A stretch of DNA of 64,000 nt from JANQOH01 sp965242575 (GTDB taxonomy: Bacteria; Pseudomonadota; Alphaproteobacteria; UBA7887), in the NCBI GenBank assembly GCA_965242575.1, contig OZ251461.1:1240001-1304000 (forward strand). Direction: 5' to 3'. Below are positions 21,989 to 31,721 of the stretch, piece after piece. A model generated the notes under the pieces. That model had not been told where the DNA came from and did no database searches. It saw only the letters and a list, made by a program, of their open reading frames with translations. The translations under genes and the position numbers were made by a program. Position 1 is the stretch's first letter, and the number at the start of each line of letters is the position of its first letter.

Positions 21989-23292
21989 CGCGGGTCCGGG
22001 TCCCCGCCGCCGAGCCGCAGCGTCACCGACAAGGCGTGCGCGTCGAGCCCCTCGGCCCCGGCGAGGCGCGCCGCGGCCGGGCCCAGCGCCGCCAGCCCCG
22101 CTGCGCCGCAGTGCAGCAGGCCGGTGCGCTTGAGGAAGTCGAAGACCGACAGGCCGGAGGAGAAGCGCGCGCTCCCCGAAGTGGGCAGGACGTGGTTGGG
22201 GCCGGCGACGTAATCGCCCAGCGCCTCCGGCGTCAGGCGGCCGAGGAACACCGCGCCGGCGTGGCGGACGGCGCGCGAGATCGCCTCGGGGTCGGCGGTC
22301 GCGATTTGCAAGTGCTCGGGCGCCGCGCGGTCGATGAGCGCCGGCGCGGCGTCGAGCGCGGGGAGGACGACGACCAGGCCGTGGTCGCGCCAGCTCGCCC
22401 GGGCGACCTCGGCGCGGGGCAGCTCCGCCAGCAGCGCCTCGACCGCCGCCTCCGCCGCGTCGGCGAAAACCGGGTCGTCGGTCATCAGGATCGATTGCGC
22501 CGCCGGGTCGTGCTCGGCCTGGGCGAGAAGGTCGGCGGCGATCCAGCGCGGGTCGTTGGCGCCGTCCGCAACCACGAGGACCTCGGACGGCCCGGCCAGC
22601 GCGTCGATGCCGACGGCGCCGAAGACCTGGCGCTTGGCCGCCGTCACCCAGGCGTTGCCGGGGCCGACGATCTTGTCCACCGGGGCGATGCTCTCGGTCC
22701 CGTAGGCCAGCGCGGCGATGGCCTGGGCGCCGCCGATGCGCCAGACCTCGTCGACCCCGGCGATGGCGGCGGCGGCGAGGACCGCCGGGTTCGTAACTCC
22801 GTCCGGGGTCGGAGTCGCCATGACGAGGCGCTCGACCCCGGCGACGCGGGCGGGGACCGCGTTCATGAGCACCGAACTGGGATACGCCGCCCGCCCGCCC
22901 GGAACGTAGAGGCCGACCGCCGCTATCGGGCGCCAGCGCTCGCCCAGGCCCACCCCGGCGGAGTCGCGGCGCCAGCGGTCGCGCGGGACCTGCCCGCGGT
23001 GGAACGCCGCGATCCGCTCCGCCGCCAGCTCCAGCGCGGCGGCGGTCTCCGCGTCCAGCGCGGCGCGCGCCCGGGCGATCTCTTCCGGCGCGACGCGCAG
23101 CCCGGCGTCCGGGTCCGCGCGGTCGAGGCGGGCGGTGTATGCGCGCAGCGCCGAGTCGCCGCGCGCGCGGACCGCGGCGACGATCTCCGCCGCCTCGGCC
23201 GCGGCGCGGGAGTCGGTCGCGCGGCGGTCCGCCAGTTTCGCCGCGAAGCGTTCGGCGAAACCGGGCGCGGCGGCGTCAAGGCGCTCGGCCAT
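21985..23292 (-). CDS. hisD: Histidinol dehydrogenase
   Basis: The 435-aa zinc enzyme oxidises L-histidinol to L-histidine in two NAD-dependent steps, the end of histidine synthesis. Typical blocks are VPGGRAAYPSSVLMNAVPA, VDKIVGPGNAWVTAAKRQV, LAQAEHDPAAQSILMTDD and the catalytic RAAPEHLQIATADPEAI. Length is standard. Its first codons overlap the end of hisG by 17 bases and its stop overlaps the UPF0262 start. Confidence 0.98.
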   Translation of the reverse strand: MAERLDAAAPGFAERFAAKLADRRATDSRAAAEAAEIVAAVRARGDSALRAYTARLDRADPDAGLRVAPEEIARARAALDAETAAALELAAERIAAFHRGQVPRDRWRRDSAGVGLGERWRPIAAVGLYVPGGRAAYPSSVLMNAVPARVAGVERLVMATPTPDGVTNPAVLAAAAIAGVDEVWRIGGAQAIAALAYGTESIAPVDKIVGPGNAWVTAAKRQVFGAVGIDALAGPSEVLVVADGANDPRWIAADLLAQAEHDPAAQSILMTDDPVFADAAEAAVEALLAELPRAEVARASWRDHGLVVVLPALDAAPALIDRAAPEHLQIATADPEAISRAVRHAGAVFLGRLTPEALGDYVAGPNHVLPTSGSARFSSGLSVFDFLKRTGLLHCGAAGLAALGPAAARLAGAEGLDAHALSVTLRLGGGDPDPR

Positions 23293-23950
23293 CCACGGCC
23301 TCCCGAAAGCGGTCTATCCAGGCGCCGATTTCGTCCGGGCGGGTCTTCCACGCCGCGCGGTTGACGATCAGGCAGGAAGTCACGTCGGCGATCTTCTCGA
23401 CCTCGACCAGGCCGTTGGCCCGCAGCGTCCGCCCGGTGGACACCAGGTCGACGATGCGCCGGCACAGGCCGAGGCCGGGCGCGAGCTCCATCGCGCCGCT
23501 GAGTTTTATGCACTCCGCCTGCACGCCGCGGCGGGCGAAATGCCGGCGCGTCGTCTCGGGGTATTTGGTCGCTACGTTGACGTGGCTCCAGCGGGCGGGA
23601 TCGTCGGAACTGGCGATCCCCGCCGGCTCCGCCACCGCCATGCGGCAGCGGCCGATGCCGAGATCGAGCGGCGCGTAGATTTCGGGATAGTCGAATTCGG
23701 CCAGCACGTCGCGCCCGGCGACGCCGAACTGCGCCGCCCCGAAGGCGACGAAGGTCGCCGCGTCGAAACTGCGGACGCGGATCAGGGTGAGCCCGGGCAG
23801 GTTGGTGCGGAAGGTCAGCTGCCGCGCGGCGGGGTCCGAGAAGGCGGGCTCGGGCTCGATCCCCGCCCGCGCCATCAGCGGCGTCAGCTCGGCGAGGATG
23901 CGCCCCCGCGGGACCGCCGCGACGAGCCCGGGCCGGTCTCCGGCGCTCAT
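23276..23950 (-). CDS. hisG: ATP phosphoribosyltransferase, short form
   Basis: The 224-aa product joins ATP and PRPP in the first, regulated step of histidine synthesis. Visible blocks are AAVPRGRILAELTPLMARAG, DVLAEFDYPEIYAPLDLGIG and VATKYPETTRRHFARRGVQ, and a C-terminal IVDLVSTGRTLRANGL motif. It lacks the C-terminal regulatory domain, so it is the short HisG type, which normally needs HisZ; no hisZ is in the window. Two ATG starts 30 bases apart arise from a duplication. I chose 23950; the alternative at 23980 overlaps the DUF2948 stop as ATGA. Confidence 0.95.
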   Translation of the reverse strand: MSAGDRPGLVAAVPRGRILAELTPLMARAGIEPEPAFSDPAARQLTFRTNLPGLTLIRVRSFDAATFVAFGAAQFGVAGRDVLAEFDYPEIYAPLDLGIGRCRMAVAEPAGIASSDDPARWSHVNVATKYPETTRRHFARRGVQAECIKLSGAMELAPGLGLCRRIVDLVSTGRTLRANGLVEVEKIADVTSCLIVNRAAWKTRPDEIGAWIDRFREAVDGRAP

Positions 23951-24004
23951 TCGGCCCGCGCGCGTTCGGCCCGCGCTCATTCGGCCGGCGTTCGTTCGGA
24001 CGGC
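23945..24004. repeat. 30-bp tandem duplication spanning the hisG start
   Basis: Copies at 23945-23974 and 23975-24004 match at 25 of 30 positions. Each carries a GCTCATTCGGCC core whose CAT is an ATG on the minus strand. The duplication gives hisG two in-frame starts and forms the C-terminal codons of the DUF2948 gene. Confidence 0.7.
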
Positions 24005-24417
24005 TGCGCCGGCGCGGGGCGCGGCTCGGCGATGTCCTCGAGGTAGGCGGCTACCGGCTTCCCGGCCAGGCCCTCGAGGCGGATCGCGCCGCCGCCCGCG
24101 AACACCAGCGCCACCGCGTCCGCCTCCGGCGCCAGGGTGAGCAACCGCGGCGCGGCGCCGCCGGCGCGGTCGATGGCGCGGCTCCGCGCCGCGCCGACGC
24201 CCTCGAAGCGGAGGGCGCTGCGGACGACGAACTCCGCCCGCCGGCGGCGCGCGGCGGCGACGCGCTCCCACATGAAGCGGTCGAACACGGCGGCGAACCG
24301 GCGCGCGCCCGGCAGGAAGGCCATCTCGGAGACCGGCATCGCCGCGTCCTGGAGGCAGGCGGCGAGCACCGCGTAGTCGCCGGGCGCGAGGGCGCGCAGG
24401 CGCAGCGGGCCGCTCAT
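23977..24417 (-). CDS. DUF2948 family protein
   Basis: The 146-aa protein opens LRLRALAPGDYAVLAACLQD and has MAFLPGARRFAAVFDRFMWE, then LTLAPEADAVALVFAGGGAI. These are the conserved parts of DUF2948, an alphaproteobacterial family of unknown role found between murA and hisG or hisD. The ATG overlaps the murA stop (ATGA). Its last residues come from the local 30-bp duplication. Confidence 0.92.
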   Translation of the reverse strand: MSGPLRLRALAPGDYAVLAACLQDAAMPVSEMAFLPGARRFAAVFDRFMWERVAAARRRRAEFVVRSALRFEGVGAARSRAIDRAGGAAPRLLTLAPEADAVALVFAGGGAIRLEGLAGKPVAAYLEDIAEPRPAPAQPSERTPAE

Positions 24418-25676
24418 CCGCGCACCCTCTCGATGTCGGCGCCGCAGGCCGCGAGTTTCTCCTCGATGGATTCGTAGCCGCGGTCCAGGTGATAGACGCG
24501 GCCGATGACGGTCTCGCCGCGCGCGGCGAGCGCGGCCAGGACCAGCGACACGCTGGCGCGCAGGTCGGTGGCCATCACCGGCGCGCCGGTGAGTTCGGCT
24601 ACCCCGCGCACCATCGCCGAGGCGCCGTGGACGGTGATGTCGGCGCCCATGCGGCCGAGCTCCGGGACGTGCATGAAGCGGTTCTCGAAGATCGTCTCGG
24701 TGATCAGCGACGCGCCGTCGGCGACGGCCATCAGCGCCATCGTCTGCGCCTGCATGTCGGTGGGGAAGCCGGGATACGGCGCCGTCATCGCGTCGAATCC
24801 GCGCACCGGCCCGCCGCGCCGCGACACGCGCATGCCCCCCTCCGCCGCTTCGATCTCGACCCCGGCGGAGGCGAGTTTGTCCACCGCCGCGGCGGCGAGG
24901 TCGGCGCGGGCGCCCGCGAGCTCCAGCGTCCCGCCGGCGATGGCGGCGGCGATGGCGTAGGTCCCCGTCTCGATGCGGTCGGGCAGAACGGCGTGGCGCG
25001 CGCCGCCGAGCGCGGCGACGCCGTCGACGGTTATCGCGCCGCTCCCCGCGCCCCGGACGCGCGCGCCCATCGCCGTCAGGCAATCGGCGAGGTCGACGAT
25101 CTCGGGTTCGCGCGCGGCGTTGGCGATGACGGTGCGCCCGCGCGCCAGGGTGGCCGCCATGAGCAGGTTCTCGGTCGCGCCCACCGAGGGCGCCGGCAGC
25201 GCGATGCGCGCGCCGGACAGGCCGCCGGGGGCGCGGGCATCGATGTAGCCGTCGGCGAGGGAGATCTCCGCCCCCATGCGCTCCAGCCCCGCCAGGTGCA
25301 GGTCGACGGGCCGGGGGCCGATGGCGCAGCCGCCGGGGAGCGAGACCCGGGCGCGGCCCTCGCGGGCGAGCAGCGGGCCGAGCACGAGCACCGACGCGCG
25401 CATCTTGCGGACGAGTTCGTAAGGGGCGGTCCGCCGGCGGATCGCCGCCGCGCACAGGGTCAGCGCGCCGTCCGCGCCGGTTCCCGCGTCGACGCCGAGC
25501 TCGGCGAGCAGCGCCGTCATGGTGGCGATGTCGGCGACCTTCGGCGCGCGTTCTAGGACGAGCGGGCGGTCGGTGAGGAGCGCCGCCGCGAGCAGCGGCA
25601 GCGCCGCGTTCTTGGCGCCGGCGATGGGGATCGTCCCGCATAGCGGCCGCCCCCCGCATATGCGCAGCTTGTCCAT
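24414..25676 (-). CDS. murA: UDP-N-acetylglucosamine 1-carboxyvinyltransferase
   Basis: The 420-aa enzyme transfers enolpyruvate from PEP to UDP-GlcNAc, the first committed step of peptidoglycan synthesis. The substrate-binding GAKNAALPLLAAALL lies at the N-terminus. The fosfomycin-target cysteine is present in VSLPGGCAIGPRPVDLHL. Late blocks include GFPTDMQAQTMALMAVADG and ETIFENRFMHVPELGRMGAD. Length is normal. It heads the murA-DUF2948-hisG-hisD-UPF0262-phosphatase operon. Confidence 0.98.
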   Translation of the reverse strand: MDKLRICGGRPLCGTIPIAGAKNAALPLLAAALLTDRPLVLERAPKVADIATMTALLAELGVDAGTGADGALTLCAAAIRRRTAPYELVRKMRASVLVLGPLLAREGRARVSLPGGCAIGPRPVDLHLAGLERMGAEISLADGYIDARAPGGLSGARIALPAPSVGATENLLMAATLARGRTVIANAAREPEIVDLADCLTAMGARVRGAGSGAITVDGVAALGGARHAVLPDRIETGTYAIAAAIAGGTLELAGARADLAAAAVDKLASAGVEIEAAEGGMRVSRRGGPVRGFDAMTAPYPGFPTDMQAQTMALMAVADGASLITETIFENRFMHVPELGRMGADITVHGASAMVRGVAELTGAPVMATDLRASVSLVLAALAARGETVIGRVYHLDRGYESIEEKLAACGADIERVRG

Positions 25677-25727
25677 CGCGCGCGCCCGGTTTCGACGCCG
25701 GCGTTGTAGCCCCCCGGCGCGCCGCGC

Positions 25728-25904
25728 TCAAGCGCGCGGCGGCGCTTCCCGGCGCGCGGGGGAGGCGGCGCGGGCGCGGTTTCGCGCCTTGCGCTTGCGC
25801 AGGTTCTCGCGCAGCGCCGCCGCCTGGCGGGCGAAGCGCTCGGCGGCCTTGCGCCCGGCCTTCGGCCCCGGCGGGGCGGCGCCGTCCGGCGGGTTATCCG
25901 CCAT
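25728..25904 (-). CDS. Small basic hypothetical protein upstream of murA
   Basis: A 58-aa basic protein: a Pro/Gly N-terminus, then AAERFARQAAALRENLRKRK and an Arg/Ala tail. It forms an amphipathic helix pattern. Short proteins of this type (one R/K-rich helix) often lie beside murA in alphaproteobacteria. It lies 51 bases upstream of murA on the same strand. Role unknown. Confidence 0.6.
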   Translation of the reverse strand: MADNPPDGAAPPGPKAGRKAAERFARQAAALRENLRKRKARNRARAASPARREAPPRA

Positions 25905-25958
25905 GGCGGGCCGGCTTGCGCGGCGGGCGGGCGCGTGGCATGGTCGCGATGGCTCCGC

Positions 25959-26033
25959 GCCGCCGTAGCTCAGTGGTAGAGCGCGCCCTTGGTAAGGGCG
26001 AGGTCGAGTGTTCAATCCACTCCGGCGGCGCCA
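25959..26033 (+). tRNA. tRNA-Thr (anticodon GGT)
   Basis: Acceptor GCCGCCG (25959-25965) pairs with CGGCGGC (26023-26029). The D-arm is GCTC/GAGC, the anticodon stem CGCCC/GGGCG with loop TTGGTAA (anticodon GGT, reading ACC), and the T-arm GAGTG/CACTC with loop TTCAATC. CCA is encoded at 26031-26033. A possible promoter is TTGCGC (25916) with CATGGT (25939) 17 bases later. The 3' end overlaps the stop region of the opposite-strand SOD-like gene. Confidence 0.97.
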
Positions 26034-26548
26034 TCGGGCTCCTCCGGCGGGGCGGCGGGGACGGCGCCGCAGGCCGCGACTCCGGGCGGCGCGCCGGCGG
26101 CGGCCAGGAGGACGAGGGCATGACCGCGCATTTCCGTGACCGTCAGCTTCTCGGCGGCGGCGTCCAGTTTCGGCGGCTTGATCGTCAACGTCCGCGTATG
26201 CGCGCCGTCGGCGGCGACGACGAACTCGCCCAGCGCCCCCGCGGGCGCCTCCGCCGGGTCGGAATCGCGGCGATAGACGCGGCCCGCCGCGGCGCCGGCG
26301 CAATCCGCCTGCTCCAGCAGCGCCACGGGGTAGGTCCCCGGCGCCAGGCCCTCGACCTCGAACACCAGCGTCGCCAGGGTGGTGAACCAGCTGTCCACCG
26401 CCTCGACCGCGCCGACGCGGCGCGGCGGGTCCTCCGCCGTCATCTCGAAGGCCGCCCAGTCGGCCGCCGCCCGATCGGCCGCCAGACCGGCGGCCGCCAG
26501 ACCGGCCAGCCCCGCCGCGAACAGCCGCCATTCGCGCAACGTCCTCAT
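26012..26548 (-). CDS. Degenerate Cu/Zn superoxide-dismutase-like secreted protein
   Basis: The 178-aa protein has a signal peptide (AGLAGLAAAGLAADRAAAD). The rest follows the Cu/Zn-SOD pattern. LEGLAPGTYPVALLEQADC stands where SODs read L-x-P-G-x-HGFHIHE-x-GDC, and the end RGHALVLLAAAGAPP, GVAACGAV mirrors GRALVIHxxxD...ACGVI. The metal-binding histidines are missing, so it is unlikely to be an active dismutase; only the disulfide cysteines and fold signature remain. Its final seven codons and stop lie inside the 3' half of the tRNA-Thr gene on the other strand, which is unusual. Confidence 0.75.
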   Translation of the reverse strand: MRTLREWRLFAAGLAGLAAAGLAADRAAADWAAFEMTAEDPPRRVGAVEAVDSWFTTLATLVFEVEGLAPGTYPVALLEQADCAGAAAGRVYRRDSDPAEAPAGALGEFVVAADGAHTRTLTIKPPKLDAAAEKLTVTEMRGHALVLLAAAGAPPGVAACGAVPAAPPEEPDGAAGVD

Positions 26549-26625
26549 GGCTCCGCCTCCCCGCGCTTGCGCCGCCGGGCGCACTGTGCCGGGGGGCGGC
26601 GGCGCTGTCCACACCCGGCGCGCCC

Positions 26626-27744
26626 GTGAAGATCGACGGCAAGTCCTGGCGGACGATATGGCCCGCCGCCGGCGGCGGCGCGGTGGGGATCATCGACCAG
26701 ACGCGGCTGCCGCACGAATTCGCCACGGCCCGCCTCGACACGCTCGACGCGGTGTGCGAGGCGATCCGCGAAATGCGGGTGCGCGGCGCGCCGCTGATCG
26801 GCGCGGCGGCCGCCTACGGCCTCGCCATCGCGATGCGCGCCGACGCCGGCGATGCGGCCATCGACGCGGCGCGCGAACGCCTGCTGGCGACGCGGCCCAC
26901 GGCGGTCAACCTGCGCTGGGCGCTCGACCGGACGCGCGCCGCCGTCCGCGATCTGCCGCCGGGCGAGCGCGCCGCGGCGGCGTGGGCGCTGGCGGGGCGG
27001 ATCTGCGACGAGGACGTGGAGATCTGCCGCGCGATCGGCGCGCACGGCCTCGCGCTCGTCCGCGCCGCGGCCGCCGGCAAGGCGGAGGGCGAGCCGGTCA
27101 ACCTGCTGACCCATTGCAACGCCGGCTGGCTCGCCACCATCGATTGGGGGACGGCGACGGCGCCGATCTACATGGCGCACGACGCCGGGATCCCGGTCCA
27201 TGTGTGGGTGGACGAGACGCGGCCGCGCAACCAGGGCGCGGGGATCACCGCGTTCGAACTCGGCCGGCACGGAGTCCCGCACACGGTGGTGACGGACAAC
27301 GCCGGCGGCCACCTGATGCAGCACGAAACGGTCGACCTGTGCATCGTCGGAACCGACCGGACCACGGCGGCGGGCGACGTGGCGAACAAGATCGGCACCT
27401 ATCTCAAGGCGCTCGCGGCGCAGGACAACGGAGTACCGTTTTACGTCGCGCTGCCCTCCACCACCATCGACTGGACGATCCGCGACGGCCTCGCCGACAT
27501 CCCCATCGAGCGGCGCGGGCCGGAGGAGGTGGCGGAGGTCGCCGGGGCCACCGCCGACGGGCGGCTGGAGCGGGTGCGGATCGTCCCGGAGTCGACGCCG
27601 GTGGCGAACTACGCCTTCGACGTGACCCCGGCGCGTCTGGTGAGCGGGCTGATCACCGAGCGCGGGCTTTGCGACGCCTCCGCCGCCGGCCTCTCCCGCC
27701 TGTTTCCGGATCTGGCTCCCGGAGAGGACGAGGCGCGTCAGTAG
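26626..27744 (+). CDS. mtnA: S-methyl-5-thioribose-1-phosphate isomerase
   Basis: The 372-aa enzyme isomerises methylthioribose-1-phosphate to methylthioribulose-1-phosphate in methionine salvage. Signature parts are MRVRGAPLIGAAAAYGLAI, the catalytic Cys in LLTHCNAGWLATIDWGTA, VWVDETRPRNQGAGITAFEL and the catalytic Asp in VDLCIVGTDRTTAAGDVANK. The start is a GTG. No other mtn gene is in the window. Its 3' end overlaps the convergent ygfZ stop by seven bases. Confidence 0.97.
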   Translation: MKIDGKSWRTIWPAAGGGAVGIIDQTRLPHEFATARLDTLDAVCEAIREMRVRGAPLIGAAAAYGLAIAMRADAGDAAIDAARERLLATRPTAVNLRWALDRTRAAVRDLPPGERAAAAWALAGRICDEDVEICRAIGAHGLALVRAAAAGKAEGEPVNLLTHCNAGWLATIDWGTATAPIYMAHDAGIPVHVWVDETRPRNQGAGITAFELGRHGVPHTVVTDNAGGHLMQHETVDLCIVGTDRTTAAGDVANKIGTYLKALAAQDNGVPFYVALPSTTIDWTIRDGLADIPIERRGPEEVAEVAGATADGRLERVRIVPESTPVANYAFDVTPARLVSGLITERGLCDASAAGLSRLFPDLAPGEDEARQ

Positions 27745-28601
27745 CGCGCCCAGTCGGGCTTGACGGGGGTGAGCAGCGCCGCGCCGGCGCGCAGCGGCTC
27801 GCCGGAATCGCGCGCCTTGTCGGCGTATTCGAGCCGCAGCAGGGCGATACCGGCCCCGCCGCCGCTGGAGCGCATGACGCCGGCGCGCTTGTCCTCAAAG
27901 ACGATGGCGGTGTCCGGCGGCGGCGGCGCGCCCTCGATGTCGACGCGCATGAGCCGCTTGCGCACCGCGCCGCGGCGCTTCTGCCGGGTGGTGTTCTCCT
28001 GCCCGACGTAGCAGCCCTTCTCGAAGTCGACTCCGTTCAGCTCCTCGAAATTCGCCTCCAGCGGGAACGACTTCTCGACGAGGATGTCGCGCGAGCCGTC
28101 GGGCACGCCGAGGCCCAGGCGCAGGCCGTCGTAATCCGCCGCCGTCCCCCGGGTCACGGAGGCGGTCTTCTCCAGTTCCGTGTCCACATCGTCGCGGGGC
28201 ATGAGCGCGCGCCAGCCGAGCGCGCCGAGCCGGGGGTCGGCGTAGATGCGCGCCGTCTCCAGCCGCGGCGGGCCGGAGCCGAACAGCGCGACCACGGCGT
28301 AGCGGTCGCTGGCGTCCTCGATCGACACCTTGGCGCGCAGGCGGTACGTGGCGAGGCGGCGCATCAGGTCGGCGACGCGCGCGCGCTCGCATTCGATGGC
28401 GACGGCGGGGCCGAGGCGGAGCAGGAAGAAGTCGTGCAGGTACTTCCCCTGCGGCGTGAGCAGCGCGGCGTAGAGCGCGTTGTCGGGCCCCAGGCGGGCC
28501 ATGTCGTTGGTCACGAGGCCCTGGAGAAACTCGTCCGTGTCGGCGCCTTCCGCGACGACGACGCCGCGGTCGTCGAGCCGAACCGATGTCAACGCCGCCA
28601 T
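27738..28601 (-). CDS. ygfZ: YgfZ/CAF17-type folate-binding Fe-S assembly factor
   Basis: The 287-aa protein belongs to the aminomethyltransferase-like family that helps mature or repair Fe-S enzymes with tetrahydrofolate. The diagnostic motif is FEKGCYVGQENTTRQKRRG (K-G-C-Y-x-G-Q-E) near residue 195. Its N-terminus ADTDEFLQGLVTNDMARLG is also typical. Length is normal. It overlaps mtnA tail to tail and faces the cupin gene. Confidence 0.95.
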   Translation of the reverse strand: MAALTSVRLDDRGVVVAEGADTDEFLQGLVTNDMARLGPDNALYAALLTPQGKYLHDFFLLRLGPAVAIECERARVADLMRRLATYRLRAKVSIEDASDRYAVVALFGSGPPRLETARIYADPRLGALGWRALMPRDDVDTELEKTASVTRGTAADYDGLRLGLGVPDGSRDILVEKSFPLEANFEELNGVDFEKGCYVGQENTTRQKRRGAVRKRLMRVDIEGAPPPPDTAIVFEDKRAGVMRSSGGGAGIALLRLEYADKARDSGEPLRAGAALLTPVKPDWARY

Positions 28602-28705
28602 CGCGCATTCCTCCGCCGCGCCGCCCGCTTCGCGCGGCCTCGCGCCTCTCGCCGCCCGGAGGCAAGCCGGGGCGGCGCGTATTCGTGGGGCGCCTAACGT
28701 AGGCC

Positions 28706-28742
28706 GCCGGGCGCGCCGGCGCAAGCCGCTTGCGCGCCCGGC
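28706..28742. repeat. Bulged inverted repeat between ygfZ and the cupin gene
   Basis: GCCGGGC (28706-28712) pairs with GCCCGGC (28736-28742), and GCGCAAG (28719-28725) pairs with CTTGCGC (28729-28735). A six-base bulge lies on the left arm. It is in the divergent promoter gap and could be a regulator site or a chance GC palindrome. Confidence 0.4.
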
Positions 28743-28795
28743 GCCGGCGCGCCATCCTCGCCGCCGCCGGATCGCCGATGGGGAGGAGCGGAGCC

Positions 28796-29071
28796 ATGAA
28801 CGCCGACGCCTTTCGCGCCGAGGCCGCGCGGCGGGGCATGGGCCCGGTCGCCGAAACCGCCTGGGCGCCCGAGACCGTCAACCCGCCGCACGCCCACGAC
28901 TTCGCCGCGATGCTGCTGATGCTGGACGGCGAGATCGAGGTGACGGTGGGCGACCGGACGCATCGCTGCGCCGCGGGCGACACGTTCTCGCTGGCGGCGG
29001 GGATAACCCATTCCGAGCGCGCGGGGCCGCGCGGCGCGCGCTTCCTCGTCGCCCGGTCCGGCGCGGGGTAG
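28796..29071 (+). CDS. Small cupin-domain protein
   Basis: The 91-aa single-cupin protein has NPPHAHDFAAMLLMLDGEIE and AAGDTFSLAAGITHSERAG, the two cupin motifs with putative metal-binding histidines (HAHDF, THSE). Start ATG at 28796 follows GGGGAGGAG. Substrate unknown; such proteins may be sensor or detoxifying domains. Confidence 0.88.
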   Translation: MNADAFRAEAARRGMGPVAETAWAPETVNPPHAHDFAAMLLMLDGEIEVTVGDRTHRCAAGDTFSLAAGITHSERAGPRGARFLVARSGAG

Positions 29072-29128
29072 GGCGGGGGGTTATTTCGGCTCCGCCGCCG
29101 TCGCGCGCCGCCGCGACCCGGGCGCGCC

Positions 29129-30052
29129 TCACGTCCCGGCGTCGCGCCGCGCGGCCTCGAGGGCGAAGCCGAAACGTTCGAACGCGGCGGCGAAATGCGG
29201 CGGGAGCGGCGCTTCGATGGCGGCGCGGCCGGGGATCTCGATGCGCCGCGCATGCAGGTGGAGCGGCCCCGCGCCGCCGCCGTATTTCGCGTCGCCCAGG
29301 ATCGGCGCGCCGAGGCTGGCGCAGTGGACGCGCAGCTGGTGCGTCCGCCCGGTGCGCGGCTCGAGTTCGAGCCAGGCGGCGCGCTTGCCCGCCCGGTCGA
29401 CGGTGCGGTAGCCGGTGACGGCGCGGCGCCCGCCGGGGTCGGCGAAGACGCGCGATTCGCCGCCGGAATCGCGGCGGACGAGCGCTAGCGCGACCTCCCC
29501 CGCCGGCGGGCGCGGCGCGCCCGCCGCCACCGCCCAATAGGTCTTGGCGACGCGGCCGCCGCGGAACAGGCCGGCGAGCTGCCGCGCCGCCGCCGCGTGG
29601 CGGGCGAGCACGAGGACGCCGCTGGTCTCCCGGTCCAGGCGGTGGACGAGCCGCGGCGGCGCGTCGGAACCGAAGCGCAGCGCCTCCGCCAGGCCGTCGA
29701 CGTGGACGCGCTGGCGCGAGCCGCCCTGGACCGCGAGGCCGGAGGGCTTGTCGATGGCCACGATGTCGTCGTCGCGGTAGAGGACTCCCGCCCGCAGGGC
29801 CTCCGCGTCGGCGGCGGACACCGGCGGCGGGGTCCGCGCCTTGCCACGGACTTGCGGCGGCACCCGCACCGCTTGGCCGGCGGCGAGGCGGGTCCCGATC
29901 CCCGCCCGGCGGCCGTCCACCCGGACCTGCCCGGTGCGCAGCAGCTGGTAGAGCTGGACGCGGCCCAACGCCGGAAAACGGCGCGCGAACCAGCGGTCGA
30001 GGCGCGCGCCGTCGTCGGCGTCCGCGACGGCAACGGTCTTCCAGACGGTCAC
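29129..30052 (-). CDS. rluC: RluC-type ribosomal large-subunit pseudouridine synthase
   Basis: The 307-aa protein has an N-terminal S4 RNA-binding domain (FPALGRVQLYQLLRTGQVRV) and an RluA-family catalytic domain. The catalytic Asp is in VHRLDRETSGVLVLARHA, and PRTGRTHQLRVHCASLGAPI completes the active site. It would modify U to pseudouridine in 23S rRNA. The GTG start overlaps the crcB stop. The order rarA-crcB-rluC is common in alphaproteobacteria; the exact target site is inferred. Confidence 0.92.
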   Translation of the reverse strand: MTVWKTVAVADADDGARLDRWFARRFPALGRVQLYQLLRTGQVRVDGRRAGIGTRLAAGQAVRVPPQVRGKARTPPPVSAADAEALRAGVLYRDDDIVAIDKPSGLAVQGGSRQRVHVDGLAEALRFGSDAPPRLVHRLDRETSGVLVLARHAAAARQLAGLFRGGRVAKTYWAVAAGAPRPPAGEVALALVRRDSGGESRVFADPGGRRAVTGYRTVDRAGKRAAWLELEPRTGRTHQLRVHCASLGAPILGDAKYGGGAGPLHLHARRIEIPGRAAIEAPLPPHFAAAFERFGFALEAARRDAGT

Positions 30053-30425
30053 GCCAGCGCCCACCGGGCGGCGCGGAGGCCGCAGGCGAGGGCGCCCACC
30101 GACAGCGTCACCGACGCCACGACGTAACCGCCGGCCGCCAACGCCGCGCCGCGCTCGACGAGGGAGGCGACGTCGAGGGAGAACGCCGAGAAGGTAGTGA
30201 ACGCGCCGAGCGCGCCGACCGACAGCGCCGCGCGCAGCTCCGGCGGCGGCGCCCAGGAGAGCGCGCACGCCTCGACCAGCGCCCCCATGGCGAAGGATCC
30301 GGCGACGTTGACCGCCAGGGTTCCCCAGGGGAAGCCAGCGCCGAGCCAGCGCTCCGCGCCGCTCACGACGAGAAAACGCGCGACCGCGCCAACGGCGCCG
30401 CCGGCGGCGATGGCGGCGAGCATGC

Positions 30426-30429
<4 letters not shown>
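30049..30429 (-). CDS. crcB: Fluoride exporter CrcB (Fluc)
   Basis: The 126-aa inner-membrane channel removes fluoride. It has four helices and Fluc hallmarks: GTLAVNVAGSFAMGALVE with the conserved Asn, and GALGAFTTFSAFSLDVASLV with the phenylalanine box. No fluoride riboswitch is possible here because its ATG overlaps the rarA stop (ATGA). Length is normal for a homodimeric Fluc. Confidence 0.96.
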
Positions 30430-31717
<1,288 letters not shown>

Positions 31718-31721
<4 letters not shown>

